Origin: Todiramphus chloris collaris
Taxonomy: Eukaryota; Chordata; Aves; Coraciiformes; Alcedinidae
Direction of reading: 5' to 3'
Assembly (NCBI GenBank): GCA_025345505.1
Contig: JANVCC010000021.1
Coordinates: 4,630,255 to 4,694,254 of the forward strand
DNA: 64,000 nt
Below the pieces are notes generated by a model. That model was not told the DNA's origin and ran no database searches. It worked only from the letters and a program-made list of their open reading frames with translations. A program made the position numbers and the translations under genes. Positions 1 to 13,072 of this stretch are shown piece after piece; the first letter of the stretch is position 1; each line of letters begins with the position of its first letter.

Positions 1-1075
1 ACAGTACAGTTTGGTGCCTGCAAATTAGATGCCCACAAATGGGATTTCAGAGAAAAATAAACGTGTATCTCCACTTCAGAGGTGCAACAAGTGTGGTACA
101 TTTCCTAATGCAGCCATGAGCATTTGGACATTGAAGGGGTGACTTTGAACTGTATGTGCAATGAGGACATTCAGACCAGATCATACTAAACCTGGTCTGA
201 ATTGAAAACTTCCAACTACATAGCAAGATATAGGGCTTTAGCATCAACTGCTTTGATCTACCGATTTACTCTTATCATACTGAATTATTTGCTAATGTAG
301 ACACAGCCTTAATCCTCCTTTTCTAATCACATAACTAAGTTCACCACACACTGAAATGGAGATGAAAGCGCTTCCTTACATCATGTTAATAAACCTGGTT
401 CCACTATAATCAGTAAGAGTTCAGCCTTCTATTGCAAGGTGCCAAGATTTTCCTGCAGCAAACTGTTATTTAAAAAAAAAATAAAAAATCCAAAGTTTGA
501 AAAATCTTGAAGACCATGCAATTTCAAAGAACCACCTCTCAAAAAACAATGATGAAGTGGAGACCTACTTTTCCCCACAGGAGAGAGGGTTTCCCATCAG
601 AGAACAGGGTTTTCTGGGGGGAGGAAATAAAAAAAAAAAGTGTCCTGTTTTTAATGAGTTGAATTTGCTATCGCTAATATCCAAAACCATTTTTCAAATT
701 TAAACTCATGGAAAGGCTCTGTTGTATGGATGACAAGCCCATCATTGTTTTTGGGTATTCCCATACAGGCTTTTAAAGTAACATCACATACTGCCTTTTA
801 CTGAACTAGACAAAAGGAAATGTACTCCCATTTCCAGTTTGGTTTTGGTGGTTTTTTTCTTGAGAATATGCTTACTGTGCAGGGATATGTGAAATAAAAA
901 GGGGTTTAGGAAAACAAAATTCCCATCAGTATATGGGAAAATACAGTTACTTCTGGAAAACAGTTCATATTAAATATTGTGCTATCCACCTTTTCATCAA
1001 AATTTTGGCAAGGGGGGAGAAAATCCCAGTTTACTGAGGTCTTGTTTTACAATAAAATATTTTACACATTTTCAG
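1..1075. other. Unique AT-rich noncoding DNA
   Basis: No gene, RNA or recognisable repeat is visible here. The sequence is AT-rich with scattered short A and T runs. Open frames are short and of unrelated composition. If the exon candidate that follows is real, this is the intron before it. Confidence 0.5.
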
Positions 1076-1213
1076 ATGGATTCCACGAGAAAAGCCTATG
1101 TCAGAGCGCATAGGACTGTCATCCAAAGCTTTCAAAATGGAAGATATTATGACCCTCAAAAACAGAAGATGATTTTAGAAGTTTTGACCACCCCACTAAA
1201 TTCAACAGGGATG
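1076..1213 (+). CDS. Candidate internal coding exon, gene not recognised
   Basis: This 138-bp block is preceded by a pyrimidine-rich stretch ending in TTTTCAG and followed by GTGAGA, so both splice signals are good. Its length is a multiple of three and only one of its three forward frames is open. That frame gives 46 residues beginning MDSTRKAYVRAHR and ending LNSTGM, with a basic first half, a YYDPQKQ segment and one N-x-S/T site. The composition looks like real protein rather than translated AT-rich noise. Against it, the same frame stays open upstream (from 977) and a few codons past the donor, so the open frame is not bounded by the splice sites. I do not recognise the family and no partner exon is visible. 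If real, it is a phase 0-0 exon of a gene on the + strand with very long introns. Confidence 0.22.
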
Positions 1214-3365
1214 GTGAGATTTTAAGTGCTTGCACATCTTCCAGCTAATGGTATCCTTCTGGTAAACCATCTACTGACCAAAATAAACATCTCAGCAGTG
1301 AAACACCACAGCTTGTTGTCAAGCCAGGATCCCACTACAAACATGAATATCTCTTTCACCATCTTTATAAATGCTAAAAGTTACATTTCTAAGCCATAAG
1401 TTGAAAATGGTAAAAAAAAAAAAATACATGTCTGGGTTTCTAACTCTGAAAAATACTCTACCTGTTTTTAGTTAGAATTTGCTCTCTGTCCACATAGACA
1501 TTTGTATGTCAGGATAAATGGTCCAATTAGAGACTGCCCCTAAGCTTATGAGCTGTTTCCTCAGTGACAGATGGGAAAAACAAATCTAAACCAGTTAATG
1601 TGCGTTTTTGTTAAGCAACAAAAATGCGACAAATACTTTAATTCCTTACTGCCTTAAATATTCTCTTATATAGAGACAATGTATGTATACACTTTTTTTT
1701 ATATATATATATATATAGGACTACCGACTACTACTCTGAAACTTTCCTTTCCCTTACTGCAGAGAAAAGCAGTCTTCCTGAAATGCTGCCTGTTTTCAGA
1801 TTTGCTTTCTTTTCCAATCTAAACAATATCTGGAATATGTTCAGTTGTACAAATTAACACCAGCAAGAATTTTTTTTTTAAAAACCAAAGGTCTAATTTT
1901 GATGGTAATATTTCACCTATAAAAAGTGAGGATAACAAGTTTGTATTCATACAAAGGTGTTAATTAATGAAAGACAAACCTTTGCCAATTATTGACACAT
2001 TCCTCTGTAATCCTGTTATGTGGAACATTCTAATGAAGTCATAGTTTATTACCAATGATCTAGCTTTGTTTTTTTTTTTTTTAAAAAAAGCTGTGAGGGG
2101 GAGGGGGTTGAAATAATTTATTTGCTTTGGTGTATTTTTTATCACAGCAGGTAAGAATGCTGCATTTTGACTGCCACATTGTATGCAGGATGAGGGGGTA
2201 TGACCTCAGAAGCAGCAACGGAGAACTGGCTCTTTCACACTTCAGCACACACTGCTGTGAACCAGCACTTTGGTCATATTACCCGCTGCACCACAAAGCT
2301 GTCCGCTAATTATCTCTGAATAAGAGTTTTATTGAACCTTAATTTTCAGTAATGGGGCCTGATAGTTTGTGAAGAAAGACAAAAGAAGGGTCCTTTTGTT
2401 TTTCCCTCACAATAACCTTCTAGTGCTGGAGCTATGGCAGAACTCATTAAACTTTAACAATGAGTTGAAATATGATCGTGTTATTTTTGTCCCTGCCCCC
2501 AAACTAGGCTAGTCCTGTCTGCCAGCCTGTCCATCTGTCTAACGATATGGGAAGAGACATTGATTTTGTAGTGGACACTGTTACAACACATTCCCAGACT
2601 CCTACCAAATCAGCAGGAACATGAATCTTGAGCAGAAACTTGATTCTTTCGTATGCATTTGTCAAGATCTCACATCAAGTTTAGCAGTGATCTGGGCACC
2701 ATGGAACGGACCAGATCTGAAAACCCTGATTAAACCAGGTTAAACGAAAGCTGATCTGTGTTTAATGTGCACTGCAGGAATAGATTTACACTAGTTAGAA
2801 ATAGTTGCTATAATAGTTACAGGATCATGTTTTTAACTCATTGCAACAGCAGTTTGGATTGCTCATCAACACTTTTGTCCCTCTTAAACAGTGCTTGTTT
2901 TCTATGAGAACCACCAATGTGTTTTTAGAAGAGATCTTCCTCTCAAGCCTGCTGTATGTCCTCTATCCAAAAATATTTTCAGATGTATTTCATACATTTG
3001 TAGGTGATGTATTTGTAGGAAATTTACACAAAATAAGGGATCAACATCCGGTATATCAAAGAAAAATCTTAATATTGTCCATTTTAATATTTTCACATGT
3101 ACTTGAAAAGTCTCACATAGCTTTGTGTTTAATTTTCTCTTCATTTTTGTAGGAGACTATACCACAGCCAAACAGAATATTACAAGTTTTGTGATTCCTT
3201 CCATATTCAGCCATAATTTTCTATCTGTTAGGTGTTATTCAATTATTCCTAAACTAAAGTCACCAATATAAAACCAGTTTGTGTGTTCTCCCCAATTAAA
3301 AAATAAGTTGTTAAACAAAATAATACAAAGGCAGCCCCCTCCCCCATGTTTGTGCCCTCGGAGGG
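1214..3365. other. Unique noncoding DNA with a short (AT)n
   Basis: No gene is visible. There is an (AT)9 microsatellite at about 1700-1717 preceded by a T run, and T/A homopolymers near 1869 and 2068. A possible recursive-splice motif near 2150 is listed separately. The open frames at 2841-3152 on both strands overlap each other and match nothing I know. Confidence 0.45.
2127..2156 (+). other. Possible recursive-splice (zero-length exon) motif
   Basis: A T-rich run (GTATTTTTTATC) ends in two consecutive CAG triplets at 2145-2150, directly followed by GTAAGA at 2151-2156. An acceptor fused to a donor (CAG|GTAAG) is the signature of recursive splice sites in very long vertebrate introns. The pyrimidine tract is interrupted and such motifs also arise by chance, so this is only suggestive. 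It lies about 0.9 kb downstream of the candidate exon on the same strand. Confidence 0.15.
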
Positions 3366-3408
3366 AATGGACACCCACACACAAATACACACACAGGCAC
3401 ACAAACTC
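3366..3408. repeat. Imperfect CA-rich microsatellite
   Basis: The stretch is mostly CA dinucleotides broken by AAT, GG and AAA interruptions, a decayed (CA)n. It accounts for the cysteine- and valine-rich frame on the opposite strand at 3235-3585, which is not a gene. Confidence 0.6.
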
Positions 3409-3536
3409 ATGTCTCACTAGGATTGGGAGTCTGATGAACAAATGACAATTTGGGAGAGCGGAGAAACAGGAGATTATTTCAGAGGCATTATAAATACATA
3501 TATATTTAAAGTTTTGTATATCTATGCAAAGACATC

Positions 3537-3563
3537 CATATGCACATGTGCGCACGCGCACAC
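3537..3563. repeat. 27-nt alternating purine-pyrimidine tract (Z-DNA candidate)
   Basis: Every base from the C at 3537 to the C at 3563 alternates pyrimidine and purine. The core GTGCGCACGCGCACAC is CG/CA-rich. Such tracts favour left-handed Z-DNA under negative supercoiling. It sits about 130 bp from the CA-rich tract. The function is unknown. Confidence 0.5.
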
Positions 3564-6500
3564 TTATACGGAGCCCCCAGAGCACAAAATCATTTCATTT
3601 TGACTTTACCTATTCCATGAATTTTATTTTAACATTCCATATCAAAACAAATAATCTATTCTGTGAAGAACATTGCTATTTTTATTGTCCTGAGTATTTA
3701 AAGGTTGAAATGATGACTAGCTTTATGTTGACTCCATTAATAAAACTGAACATCTAGCTAACATACCATGACTATAAAAATTTTGATTTTTCAGAATATG
3801 AAAAGATGTTCATACTGTAAGCGTTGTGTACTAGAATAGTCTGCATTTGATTCTGAAACAAACTAAAATTAAATCTGAAAGGGAAAAATATTTATTAGCA
3901 GGCAGTAATTGAATGCCCTTCAGTGATACAATTTTTGCAGACTTTTTCCATGATATAAAAAGTCTTGGTTTTCTGTCATTTCCACAACTGTCAGTGAGAA
4001 GTAATTATGCTAAGGTCAGCAAACAGACCAGCCTAAAAACTGGCATAAGATGAACATTGGGAATGTAAAACTTTAAAATGAAGCATTCAGATATTCTTTC
4101 AAGCTTTTTTTTTTCCAGGAATTTTGTCAATTTTTAGTGGTCTTCCATTTTATTTCACTAATCCAGAATCTTTGCTTGGTCTCTTCACTGAATATCAATT
4201 GATTTGGGGAGTTGTATTTCATCTATTCATTATATCTTTCTTTTAATTTTGACACAGTAAGTGAACCGTATGGGGAAATGTCAGTCTGGTATTTGAAAAA
4301 TAGTGAACTGCGAAGTAAAAAATGGCCTTGACCTGTGATAAATGTGCACTGAAGAAAGTAATCCAAACAACAAAAAGCAGATTCATCATGGCTCCTTTAA
4401 AAGATTTAAATCGTGCTTTGTTTTTTAATTTAATAAAGTAGTGAGCAGAGTTTGCATGTGACTATACCTCTGCTCTTAGGTGTGGACATATGACCCTACT
4501 TGCTTGCTGGTGTGGTACCCAGTAGAAATGGTGCCCTTGACAGTTTATACAAGCAGTGAAATCTGTTTACTATAACAGGCTCTGGTCTTCCAGTGGGAAT
4601 CCCTGCATGCAACTGGGAGAGAGTGAGACAGCAGAGGAATGTACTGTATATTCAAATAGATGTATAGTGGGTGCTGTATGCTCCTTTCAAGCAACTGCTA
4701 CATCATTACTGCATTACAGTTCAAAATCCAAGTGTTCAGGGATGTAAATACATTAAACAATGCATCTATTTGTGCAAAGCATTCTTTATGAGGGGCATCC
4801 ATGTGCTTTTAATCAGTTTCACGCTGAGTAAAAGAAAATTGTAAACTATGCATTAAAAAAAGATTTAGGGAAAGTTATTTTTCCTTTATCTTCTGCATCC
4901 TAATTCAATGCTTCCCCTTGCTTTCTGTGATAATATAAGTAATCTTCTAGCAACATTCATGAGGAAAGTTTGATGTGGATTTACACTAGTGGAGCTACAT
5001 TACAATGGGTAGATTTAAGGTATTATAAAATGAGTTTTTGGATTTGCTACAGAGGTATGAAACCCCTAAGACACAGACAGATAGAACTTCCAACATATGG
5101 CAACCACTCTTATTATAAAACAAAACAGTCTTAAGTCAAAGTACCTGATTACAATTCGCTAGTGCTATGTAGCTCTGATAGCAGGCTTATATTTAATGCC
5201 ACAGAAACAATATCATTTATTTTTCTGTCTTCCCTTATCCCTTCATTATTGGGTTTGTAGGCTTTGAAACCTTAAGCAAAAGGACAAAATATGAATTACA
5301 GAAAACATCAAAGTATACTGAAATCAAATGACATTCCATACGATCCTTACAGAGATATCTAACACATTTCTTACGTGGAGTCTGGTCGCACTGCTAGCAC
5401 TGCAGAGCTTTAGTGGTTATAATTAGTAATCTTTTGGGAGCTATGGTAGCACACTTATAATGTCAAAAATATTTAATTGAATGCAATAGTTAATCTGGCA
5501 AAGTAAAAATTCATTTGATAATGATTTAAGCTGGACGAGATTTTAACCTGTTATGAAAGGTACCATTAGGAAAAAAATATAGCTATATATTTTTTACTAC
5601 ATGCTGCATCTTCAGCTAAGTCTGTTTATAGATTTTTCTCAAATTGCCTCCTCTGAGATGTAGGTTTTGTGGGTAGAGCATCTAACACCACACCTACTTG
5701 CATCTACACATGCACTGTTAAATACAACTTTTGGTGAACATCATAACATCAAAAACATGTAAATGAAGAAAAATGTGACTGTGATGGACATGTCAAAAGA
5801 AAAATCACTACGCCCAGTCGCCTAATAAACAAAATTCCGTTTGTGAAATGAATTGACTGACAAGCAGTTCCTAACAAATAAATGCACATTAGATTCAGAT
5901 GCATACCGGAGTATCAAATAACTAGATAATTTATCACCAGTCAAATTTAAAACCACGTTTCCTTGTCTTGGTCTATGGTTCCCATGCACTGCTATCTTAT
6001 TAACAAGACTTTAATTCTTGTACTGACACACAAAAGTGTTGTACTTTAATGAACTGTCTGCTTCTTGCAGAAATCTGGTGGTAATGTAGGATGTTAGTTA
6101 CAATAATGATAATCTTTAGTATTTTTAGCCTGTCAGAACCTGCACAGCCAACAACAACCAGTCTTTTACTAAAACTCTACCTCATCAAACTAACTTAATT
6201 AGCAATTCAACTCCTTATTTTTGTTTTGGATTCCCCTCTGGCTACTAATTAAAGCTTAATCGAAACTGCTGAACTGAGGTTGTAAAGAATTCATTAATAT
6301 TAAAATTAGCCCCAACAATTTTTTTGGGCTGGTGCAATTTGTATTTGTTACTGTCAGGGTTTGAAATTCAGTTGAATTGTTAAGAAAGCTGTACCAGAAA
6401 TTTGCTGTATATTCATATTATAAGCAGAACAAATATGATGAATACCAATAGTTGAACAAGTAATTCATGTTTTGACCACGCACAGTTCACATTACTTGTG

Positions 6501-8371
6501 TCACTGTCTAATACCAACAGACAAAATATATTTTCAGATCATTTTTCCAAAGTCATCCACATTTCTTTATCCTCCTAAGTGCTTTCATATTTTGGATAAA
6601 AGGGAATAAAAGGCTCTGAAAAAAAAAATGCAAAGATTGATTTTATGTATTATCTTGACAAGATTAATATGTTTGAAAAATGAACAGATTTACCACTTCA
6701 CTTTGATTTTTCCACTTTTCTTAACATCAAAGATTACTCCAGCTGCAATAATGGTCATTCTGAAAACTAAGATCAACCCAGCTATGAGCTTCTGTAAAGG
6801 ACATGTTTTTGCTGGTAACATATCTCTCATCATTTTGGTTTTTTTTTTTCTTTTTAATAAGAGCATAATACATTATTTCCTAAATTAAAATGAGCATCTC
6901 AGTGCTTTATAAATTATTTAAATATATTCTTTTCTGAACTCCGTTTATTCTTTGTAATGAGTTTAAATGTATTTTTAATTAAATTGCTTTGCTTACAATA
7001 AGAAATCAACTTATATTTGAGTATTGCTAAATACTCTCAACAATATGAGTGAAACATACTTGTGTTTGGTTTTTTGCAAATTTCATGAAACATGTAAATA
7101 AAAAAGGCAGTCTTTTTATAGCAGATAAAAGCGATTTTCATAATTCAAGTTCACTTTTCATTTTAACTTTTATGCTTTAATATTTTTATCGGAACATGTA
7201 TATTTATTTTACCCTACAGGAAATTTTTTCAAGAATGTTTATAGGAAACAAACTTGTTAAGACTAAAATATACAGCAACTAATACTGTTTAACATATTTT
7301 ATTAAATATAAATATTAAGATTATTTATATAATGCAAAACTTTACAAAAATATACATGAAAAATTACATATGCATCTAGGTTTCATTTAAATAACATTTA
7401 TGACAAAACAATCATGCACATATTTAAAAATCAACATATGTCCATTTTTTACTCACTGACTAAATCAACAATGGCATACAAGGCACACAATTTAAAATCT
7501 TGGTGACAATTTCCGTGAAGTTATTCAAATACAATTTGACTTCTGACAAGAGGATGTAATTTATAAAACAGAACATGCCTATCAGTGGAACCTAAATTTG
7601 CATAATGAGGATACTTTCATTTCTGCAAGCACAGTTTTTGACATCCCAACTTGGAGCGGTAGAAGAATCTGGTGAAAAATGTCAATATACATAAGTAGAA
7701 AAACGATGAATAAAATACCCGCAACATTTATCTGATTGGAGTAAACAAAATAAATTTTGCTTGCAAAAAGTAATGATTTTGAAAACTATAATAATGTGTT
7801 TCCTAAACGTATAAAAGTCTAGTTCTGTCTTTAGCTGCAATCAGCCTTGAAAACTAAGGGAGGTGTTCTGAGTTTATCATTAGATGATAAAAACACTGTT
7901 GTGACATTAATGTTATGCATTTCTTAATCAGTGTTTTGATTTAATTCTCTGTCACATTTCCTATAAATATACTGCAATAGTAACAGCAGAGTGAAAAGAA
8001 AAAGTGAAAGCCTTTACCCTTTCCTTTAGTAGATAAACTTGAATTTGCTTGCTAACGTGGTCAGTTGGCTGAGAGCATCCATCTTCCTGTGAACTGGAAA
8101 GAAAATAGTTGCTTGCCTTCCCAAAATTTTTTTTTGAGTTGTCATTTCAGGTAAACATATGTTTGGAGTTTCAGCAAATGCTGGAATAAATTTGCTTTAA
8201 TTCAGCATCTCTTGCCCACCCCACTAAAAGGGATAGTATTAAATGACAATCAAAAGCTAGTTACCTTCATGTCTCAGAGTCAGAACTCAGGCATATTGCA
8301 ACATACCCCTTTCAGGTTTGCTAAAGAAAACCTGGACTGTGAAGAGGAAGTAATAGAATAAAATCTTTAAC
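3564..8371. other. AT-rich unique noncoding DNA
   Basis: No gene or clear repeat was found in 4.8 kb. The part around 6180-6400 carries many TAATTA/ATTAA homeodomain-type cores and may be conserved. About 6880-7480 is extremely AT-rich. On the minus strand the DNA around 7290-8000 looks like a 3' UTR, with an AATAAA on that strand near 7300, but no coding exon supports a gene there. Confidence 0.4.
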
Positions 8372-8372
8372 T

Positions 8373-8443
8373 GAAAAAAAAAACAAAACAAAAGAAAAAA
8401 CCCCAGAAGAATCAGGTTTTTTCTGGGTTTTTTTTTTTTTTCC
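8373..8443. repeat. A-rich / T-rich inverted repeat
   Basis: An A-rich arm (A10, then AAAAC and AAAAG units, ending AAAAAACCCCAGA) is followed after about 14 nt by TCTGGG and a T14 run. The two arms can pair with one bulged C. It resembles the A23/T24 inverted pair near 39.7 kb. This is probably simple-sequence DNA, with no gene. Confidence 0.4.
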
Positions 8444-11400
8444 CCTAAATCATACTGGAATCATATAAGTTATTAATAGCACCTTCCAGAATTAGAACAA
8501 AAGGAAAACTTTGTTTATTTTTTATTAGCCTTGCTGCTTGCTTAGATTTTCCTAATTCCTTAAACTTTGCAATTATGGCTGGTTTACTTTTGTTTATGGT
8601 AAGTTCTTTATGGTCTCTGTGATACTACTGTTGAACTGTAAATATTCCAAGGGGAATTACTTCAAAAACAGCTGTTTCAGTTATAATAACATATAACATG
8701 TATATAAAATATTTGTAGTTAAACAATCTGAGGCAGAGAAACATTCTTGCTGGCTTTCATTGCTATAAAACGTAAGAACAAGAACAGAAGAATAAGAAAA
8801 AAAAATTAAAATGCAAAACAAAGCAAGGAGGCAAATCTCAGTGCAGAGTACCCCTTTAATTCTAAATCAGACTTGTTTATATTCAAATTAACGAACTAGA
8901 TCATGGCTTTGAAAAGAAATGCTCATCATACTCTTTATTCAGTCTGGTACTTGCCACACACATACACCATTTATTAAAGTGAAAGAACATGCCACCCTTA
9001 TTTATTTAAGACACCAGGCTGACAATTAAATATCTTTATCAGGTGATGGATAAATATGGTTACAAACCCATCACTTTTACAATTAAACCTGCTCTAAATA
9101 ATATTTCTTCTTGCAATAGGTATTGAAAATGTTGTCTAGTAGAGTTGCAAGCAGTACTTGGATATGACTCTGACTGCCAACCACAAAAAGCTTGATGTAC
9201 AGATAATAGAAATAAAGATGATTCAATTTCTGTCAAATCCTGTGAAACTAAAACAATAAATAAAATCATGGAACAAGATCACTGGTAGCATATTCAAGCA
9301 AACAGTAATTGCTTCTTAGCTGTTCTCATCATTATCATTTTGAAATAAGTAAGTATTTTATAAACATTTTCAGCTAGGAAACTTCATCACTTCTCCTTAA
9401 AAATTCCCTTTTATTATCAGTGTAGATTCACAGGAAAGAAATAAGAAGCTTGCTGTTCAAACAGCAGAAAGGGGGGGGTGGGGGGAAAGGGTTGCTTTAA
9501 CATTTCTTTTGCATCTTTAATTTCTTTCAATGCTCTGTACATCGCGAATATGTCAACTGAACACACATCTCATTTTCAATTGCTAACATTTCAAGCACGA
9601 TAGGAACATACTCAGAGGCTGGATGCATGAGAGCAGTTGTAAGGTTGGGATGGGAGCTTGCAGCGATCTGCTGCGGTGCCTGTGCATCCACGGTAGATGT
9701 GATTGGCTAAAGCTAGGCTGCCAAGTCCTCTCCTTCTCTGGGTCAGTGAATATTTACCTTATTTTTATCCTACAGATTTCTTCTACATATAAATACACCT
9801 GGTTCTGTATTGTATATGCTTAGGAATTGCTTCTGCTATGAAATACTGAGGTTTTGTAATTAACATATTACTCAGGTACAAACTCTATTGATTCTGAATT
9901 TTCCTAATATGGAGCGATCACAAATGGAGCTCTGCAGCAGCAGGTCACCTGCAAACACAAAGTCCCAGCAGACCTCCCCTTCCCCAGTTTTTAACAAGGA
10001 TGGCCTCCCTCCTCCCCAGCTTACTCCACACTCAGAAGTGGAATCAGACATAACTGCATATTGCTTTCGGTCTAATTTCTGCAACAGAAAAAAAAAAGAA
10101 AACCCAATATGCTGGCATATGTCTCAGATATACTCACATTTGGGAAGCCTGGGAAAGACCTACAGATTTTTCACTGAAAAAAAGGGCTCACAAACATTTT
10201 TAAACACACTCTGGTTGCATGTCTGCTGGTAAATTAATCAGAATAGAAGGGGACACCCATATTCCAGTACATAAACCTTCAAAATTGTGAAACAACGCAG
10301 ACACTGTGCTGGGACAGGAGGGGAATCCGTGCCCTAATACTTTACCAAGTCTGCCTGTTCTCAGAAAACCCAGAAATACCAAGCTAAGGCAAAATTTGGT
10401 GGCTTATTAAAAGTGTACAGCTAAGGCAGAGAAAGTACCTTTGCATTCTTGGGAAATATTTAGATATAGTGGTTCCAAAAGAGTGAGAGTGGTAGTCTTT
10501 AAGCAATAGTTAATAGAAGCATGCAGGCAAATTCGATGTGTTTGTTGCCAAAGGGTGGGAGTGAATGAGTGACAGTAAAAATAACTAGATGTTGAGATTA
10601 GATTACCCATATAATTATTACTTTTTTAAATATAGCTGAGCACAAAGAGTTTAGTCCCATATTTTGGATTTCTGCTGCTTTGAGTTACTATGATTGCTAT
10701 TGTTTAAACATTAACTGAAATAAAAAGGCAAACATTTCTGTTTCCAATTGTGGCATTTCTCATGTTCACAGACTCTAAATGCTCAAACTGCCATCTCTTC
10801 CCAATACTAATAAATAATTCTGCTTTGAGGTTTCATGGTCCTACCAGCTGAAGGGTTAGCAATGGGTAGGACTACAGCATTCTGAGTGAGCTACATTATA
10901 TTTTTAAATTAATTCTTGGTCGGAAGAGTTTTACAGTTTTTTCTGCTTGTGTCTTGAAGTAAACAGCACTCCCCTCCTCTCCTTATCCAAGTTGAAGCGC
11001 TTACGTGCCACTGCTGTTTATTAAGACAATCAACATTAAGTGTTGTATTTGACACTCTAAAGTATTTTCAAAAACACTGGAACAGAGTAATCTATAAAGC
11101 TGTCCTCATTGGTGGCAGTAATTTTGTTCACGTGCTATGAACACATTATGGTATAAAAAAGATAGTCCTCTTGACTTAAATCCTAGATTACCAGGCTCTG
11201 TTTGGCTGCCTTGAAGAGCGGTGCTGGGCAGTGGGAAGAAAAGCAACGCACAGTCAGGAGGAAGAGATTAACGAATGACTGCGATCTGCCTTTTTCATTC
11301 CCTCCCTAGCCCCATCTTTCTCGAGCCAGTTTGCATGAGTTGCATGATGCCCCTTGTGAGTGCCTGTCTGGGGGGTGTTCAGTGTCTTCCTCTGCAGGTC

Positions 11401-12875
11401 CTCTGGACACCAGGGCTCACGGTGCTCTTCTGAACATCATCTACACCCCTGCTCTCACATTTCGAGGGTATTGGAGCACTACCTCCACTCACACAGGTTT
11501 CTTTTTTTTTTTAAAGTGTAAGCCAAATGCACACATTTTAGAGGTAAATTATGCAGAAAAATACTTTATATTTCTGCTGAGGCAAATGATTTTTAAGTAG
11601 GTCTTATAATTACTTCAGGTGGAGAATGTGCTGTTTCTCTTTGGTCTATTCACTTGCAGTTCATATGAGGAAGGATTATATTACTATCATTACACAAACA
11701 CTTAAATGGGTCCATTGATTTGTTTAGAAATGAGATATCAATGACAGTTAATTATTCAATAACTGATCATTAATTTTGGGCAAATGATCATAGACCCTTA
11801 GGTCCTTCTAATTTTGCTTGGCTCAAAGGAGTAAATGAAATCTGTTTGTTAAAAGCATATGGCAGACTACTAAGCACTCATTTTCATTCTGCTACAGTAA
11901 AGTAGTGTTTTAAACAGATTCATGAAATGTTTTAATACTACTCAGGCAAACCTATCAATAGAAGAAAAGTTAAACACAAAGTCAAGGGGATTATTATCTA
12001 GCTGTCTATATCTTTCATCTAACCTGACACCTTGTCATGTGTTTTTTTGTGGAAAACAATTTTTTTATTTACTTAAATGTCCTGCTTTTAATTAATTCTT
12101 CTCTCTTTTCCATGTATTTTACAGTGTCCTAAGGAGACCAGGGACTGTTCATACCTACTGGGCTACAGCAGTACTGGATGATATTCAAAAAGCATTGTTT
12201 ATGTAATGAGGGTATCGTCAGTCATTATATTTTTAATTGAAGTTCATTCAAGATGTGTTTTCCGATACCTCTGTCATTAGCCTATCACCACATCTTGGAG
12301 ATTTACTAATGATTAATAGGAACACAACAACTCTCACTCCACCTGCATGGGACTGAGCTCTAAAATTTCCAAAGAATAAATCAAAGCAGAATTAAGGTTA
12401 CAAAATAGAGCGAATGTCAGGCTGAAACTCTTTTCATTAACTCAATGCTCATTTCTGCCAAGGTCTGTAGCATATATTTGAATCTGTAAGATCAGGGTGC
12501 TGAGATCATTCCAATATCATAATAGAGCAGATTTAAAATGAGCAATTGAAAACCTGCAGCCTTAGCCTTGGATTTATTTGTTTTTCTTGGCTAGATGGAC
12601 AAAAACTACCCTGGGTAGAGATCTGGTTTCCCTTCACTTCGGTGGAGGTTATGGCATGTTCAGCGAGTGCAAGGAGAAATCCCAAGGATGGCAGCGCTCT
12701 GTGAGAAGCTGCACGGTGTGACTTCTGCATGGGCCACAGCTTTATTCCAAATTCATTTTAGTAATTAAGGTCCCTGTGAAACATAATATGCAAGGCACTT
12801 TTCAAGAAATAACGTCACAGATGATAAGCTTGTCTATCATGCACAATATGTATTTTCGAGAAATGTTGTGCAAAA
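8444..12875. other. Unique noncoding DNA
   Basis: No gene is recognisable. A G8-T-G6 run sits at 9471-9485. The opposite-strand open frames at 9872-10232 overlap each other and look accidental. A slightly GC-richer part at 11200-11460 has no splice or promoter structure I trust. Confidence 0.4.
9471..9491 (+). repeat. G-rich run (possible G-quadruplex)
   Basis: Eight Gs, one T, six Gs, three As and four Gs lie in a row inside AT-rich DNA. At least four G-triplets fit within 20 nt, enough for an intramolecular quadruplex on the + strand. Confidence 0.4.
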
Positions 12876-12879
12876 CTTA

Positions 12880-13020
12880 TTAAAGTAACAGAAGGGCTGT
12901 GATAATTCCCACGCATAAAACTGGAGTAGGAGCAGGCCATTGGAGATGTACCCGTGCTTGTCCTTTATGGTGCAAAACAGGCTGAAAAATATAGTCTTAT
13001 TAAAATGGAGTCACTGTTCT
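12880..13020. promoter_or_regulatory. Possible conserved noncoding element
   Basis: This unique block keeps a few CpGs (CACGCATAAAA, ACCCGTGC) in CpG-poor surroundings. It carries a TTTATGG site of HOX/CDX type near 12963. It ends at the low-complexity A/C tract at 13023. The call rests only on composition and motifs. Confidence 0.15.
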
Positions 13021-13022
13021 GG

Positions 13023-13072
13023 TAAAAAAAAAACAACCCAACCAACAAACAAACAAACAAACCAACCCAAAA
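13023..13072. repeat. A/C low-complexity tract, (CAAA)n core
   Basis: An A run is followed by CAACCCAACC-type units and about five CAAA copies. Similar A/C tracts occur at 15379-15463, and their complements (T/G) at 24255-24345 and 62405-62470. Confidence 0.6.
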
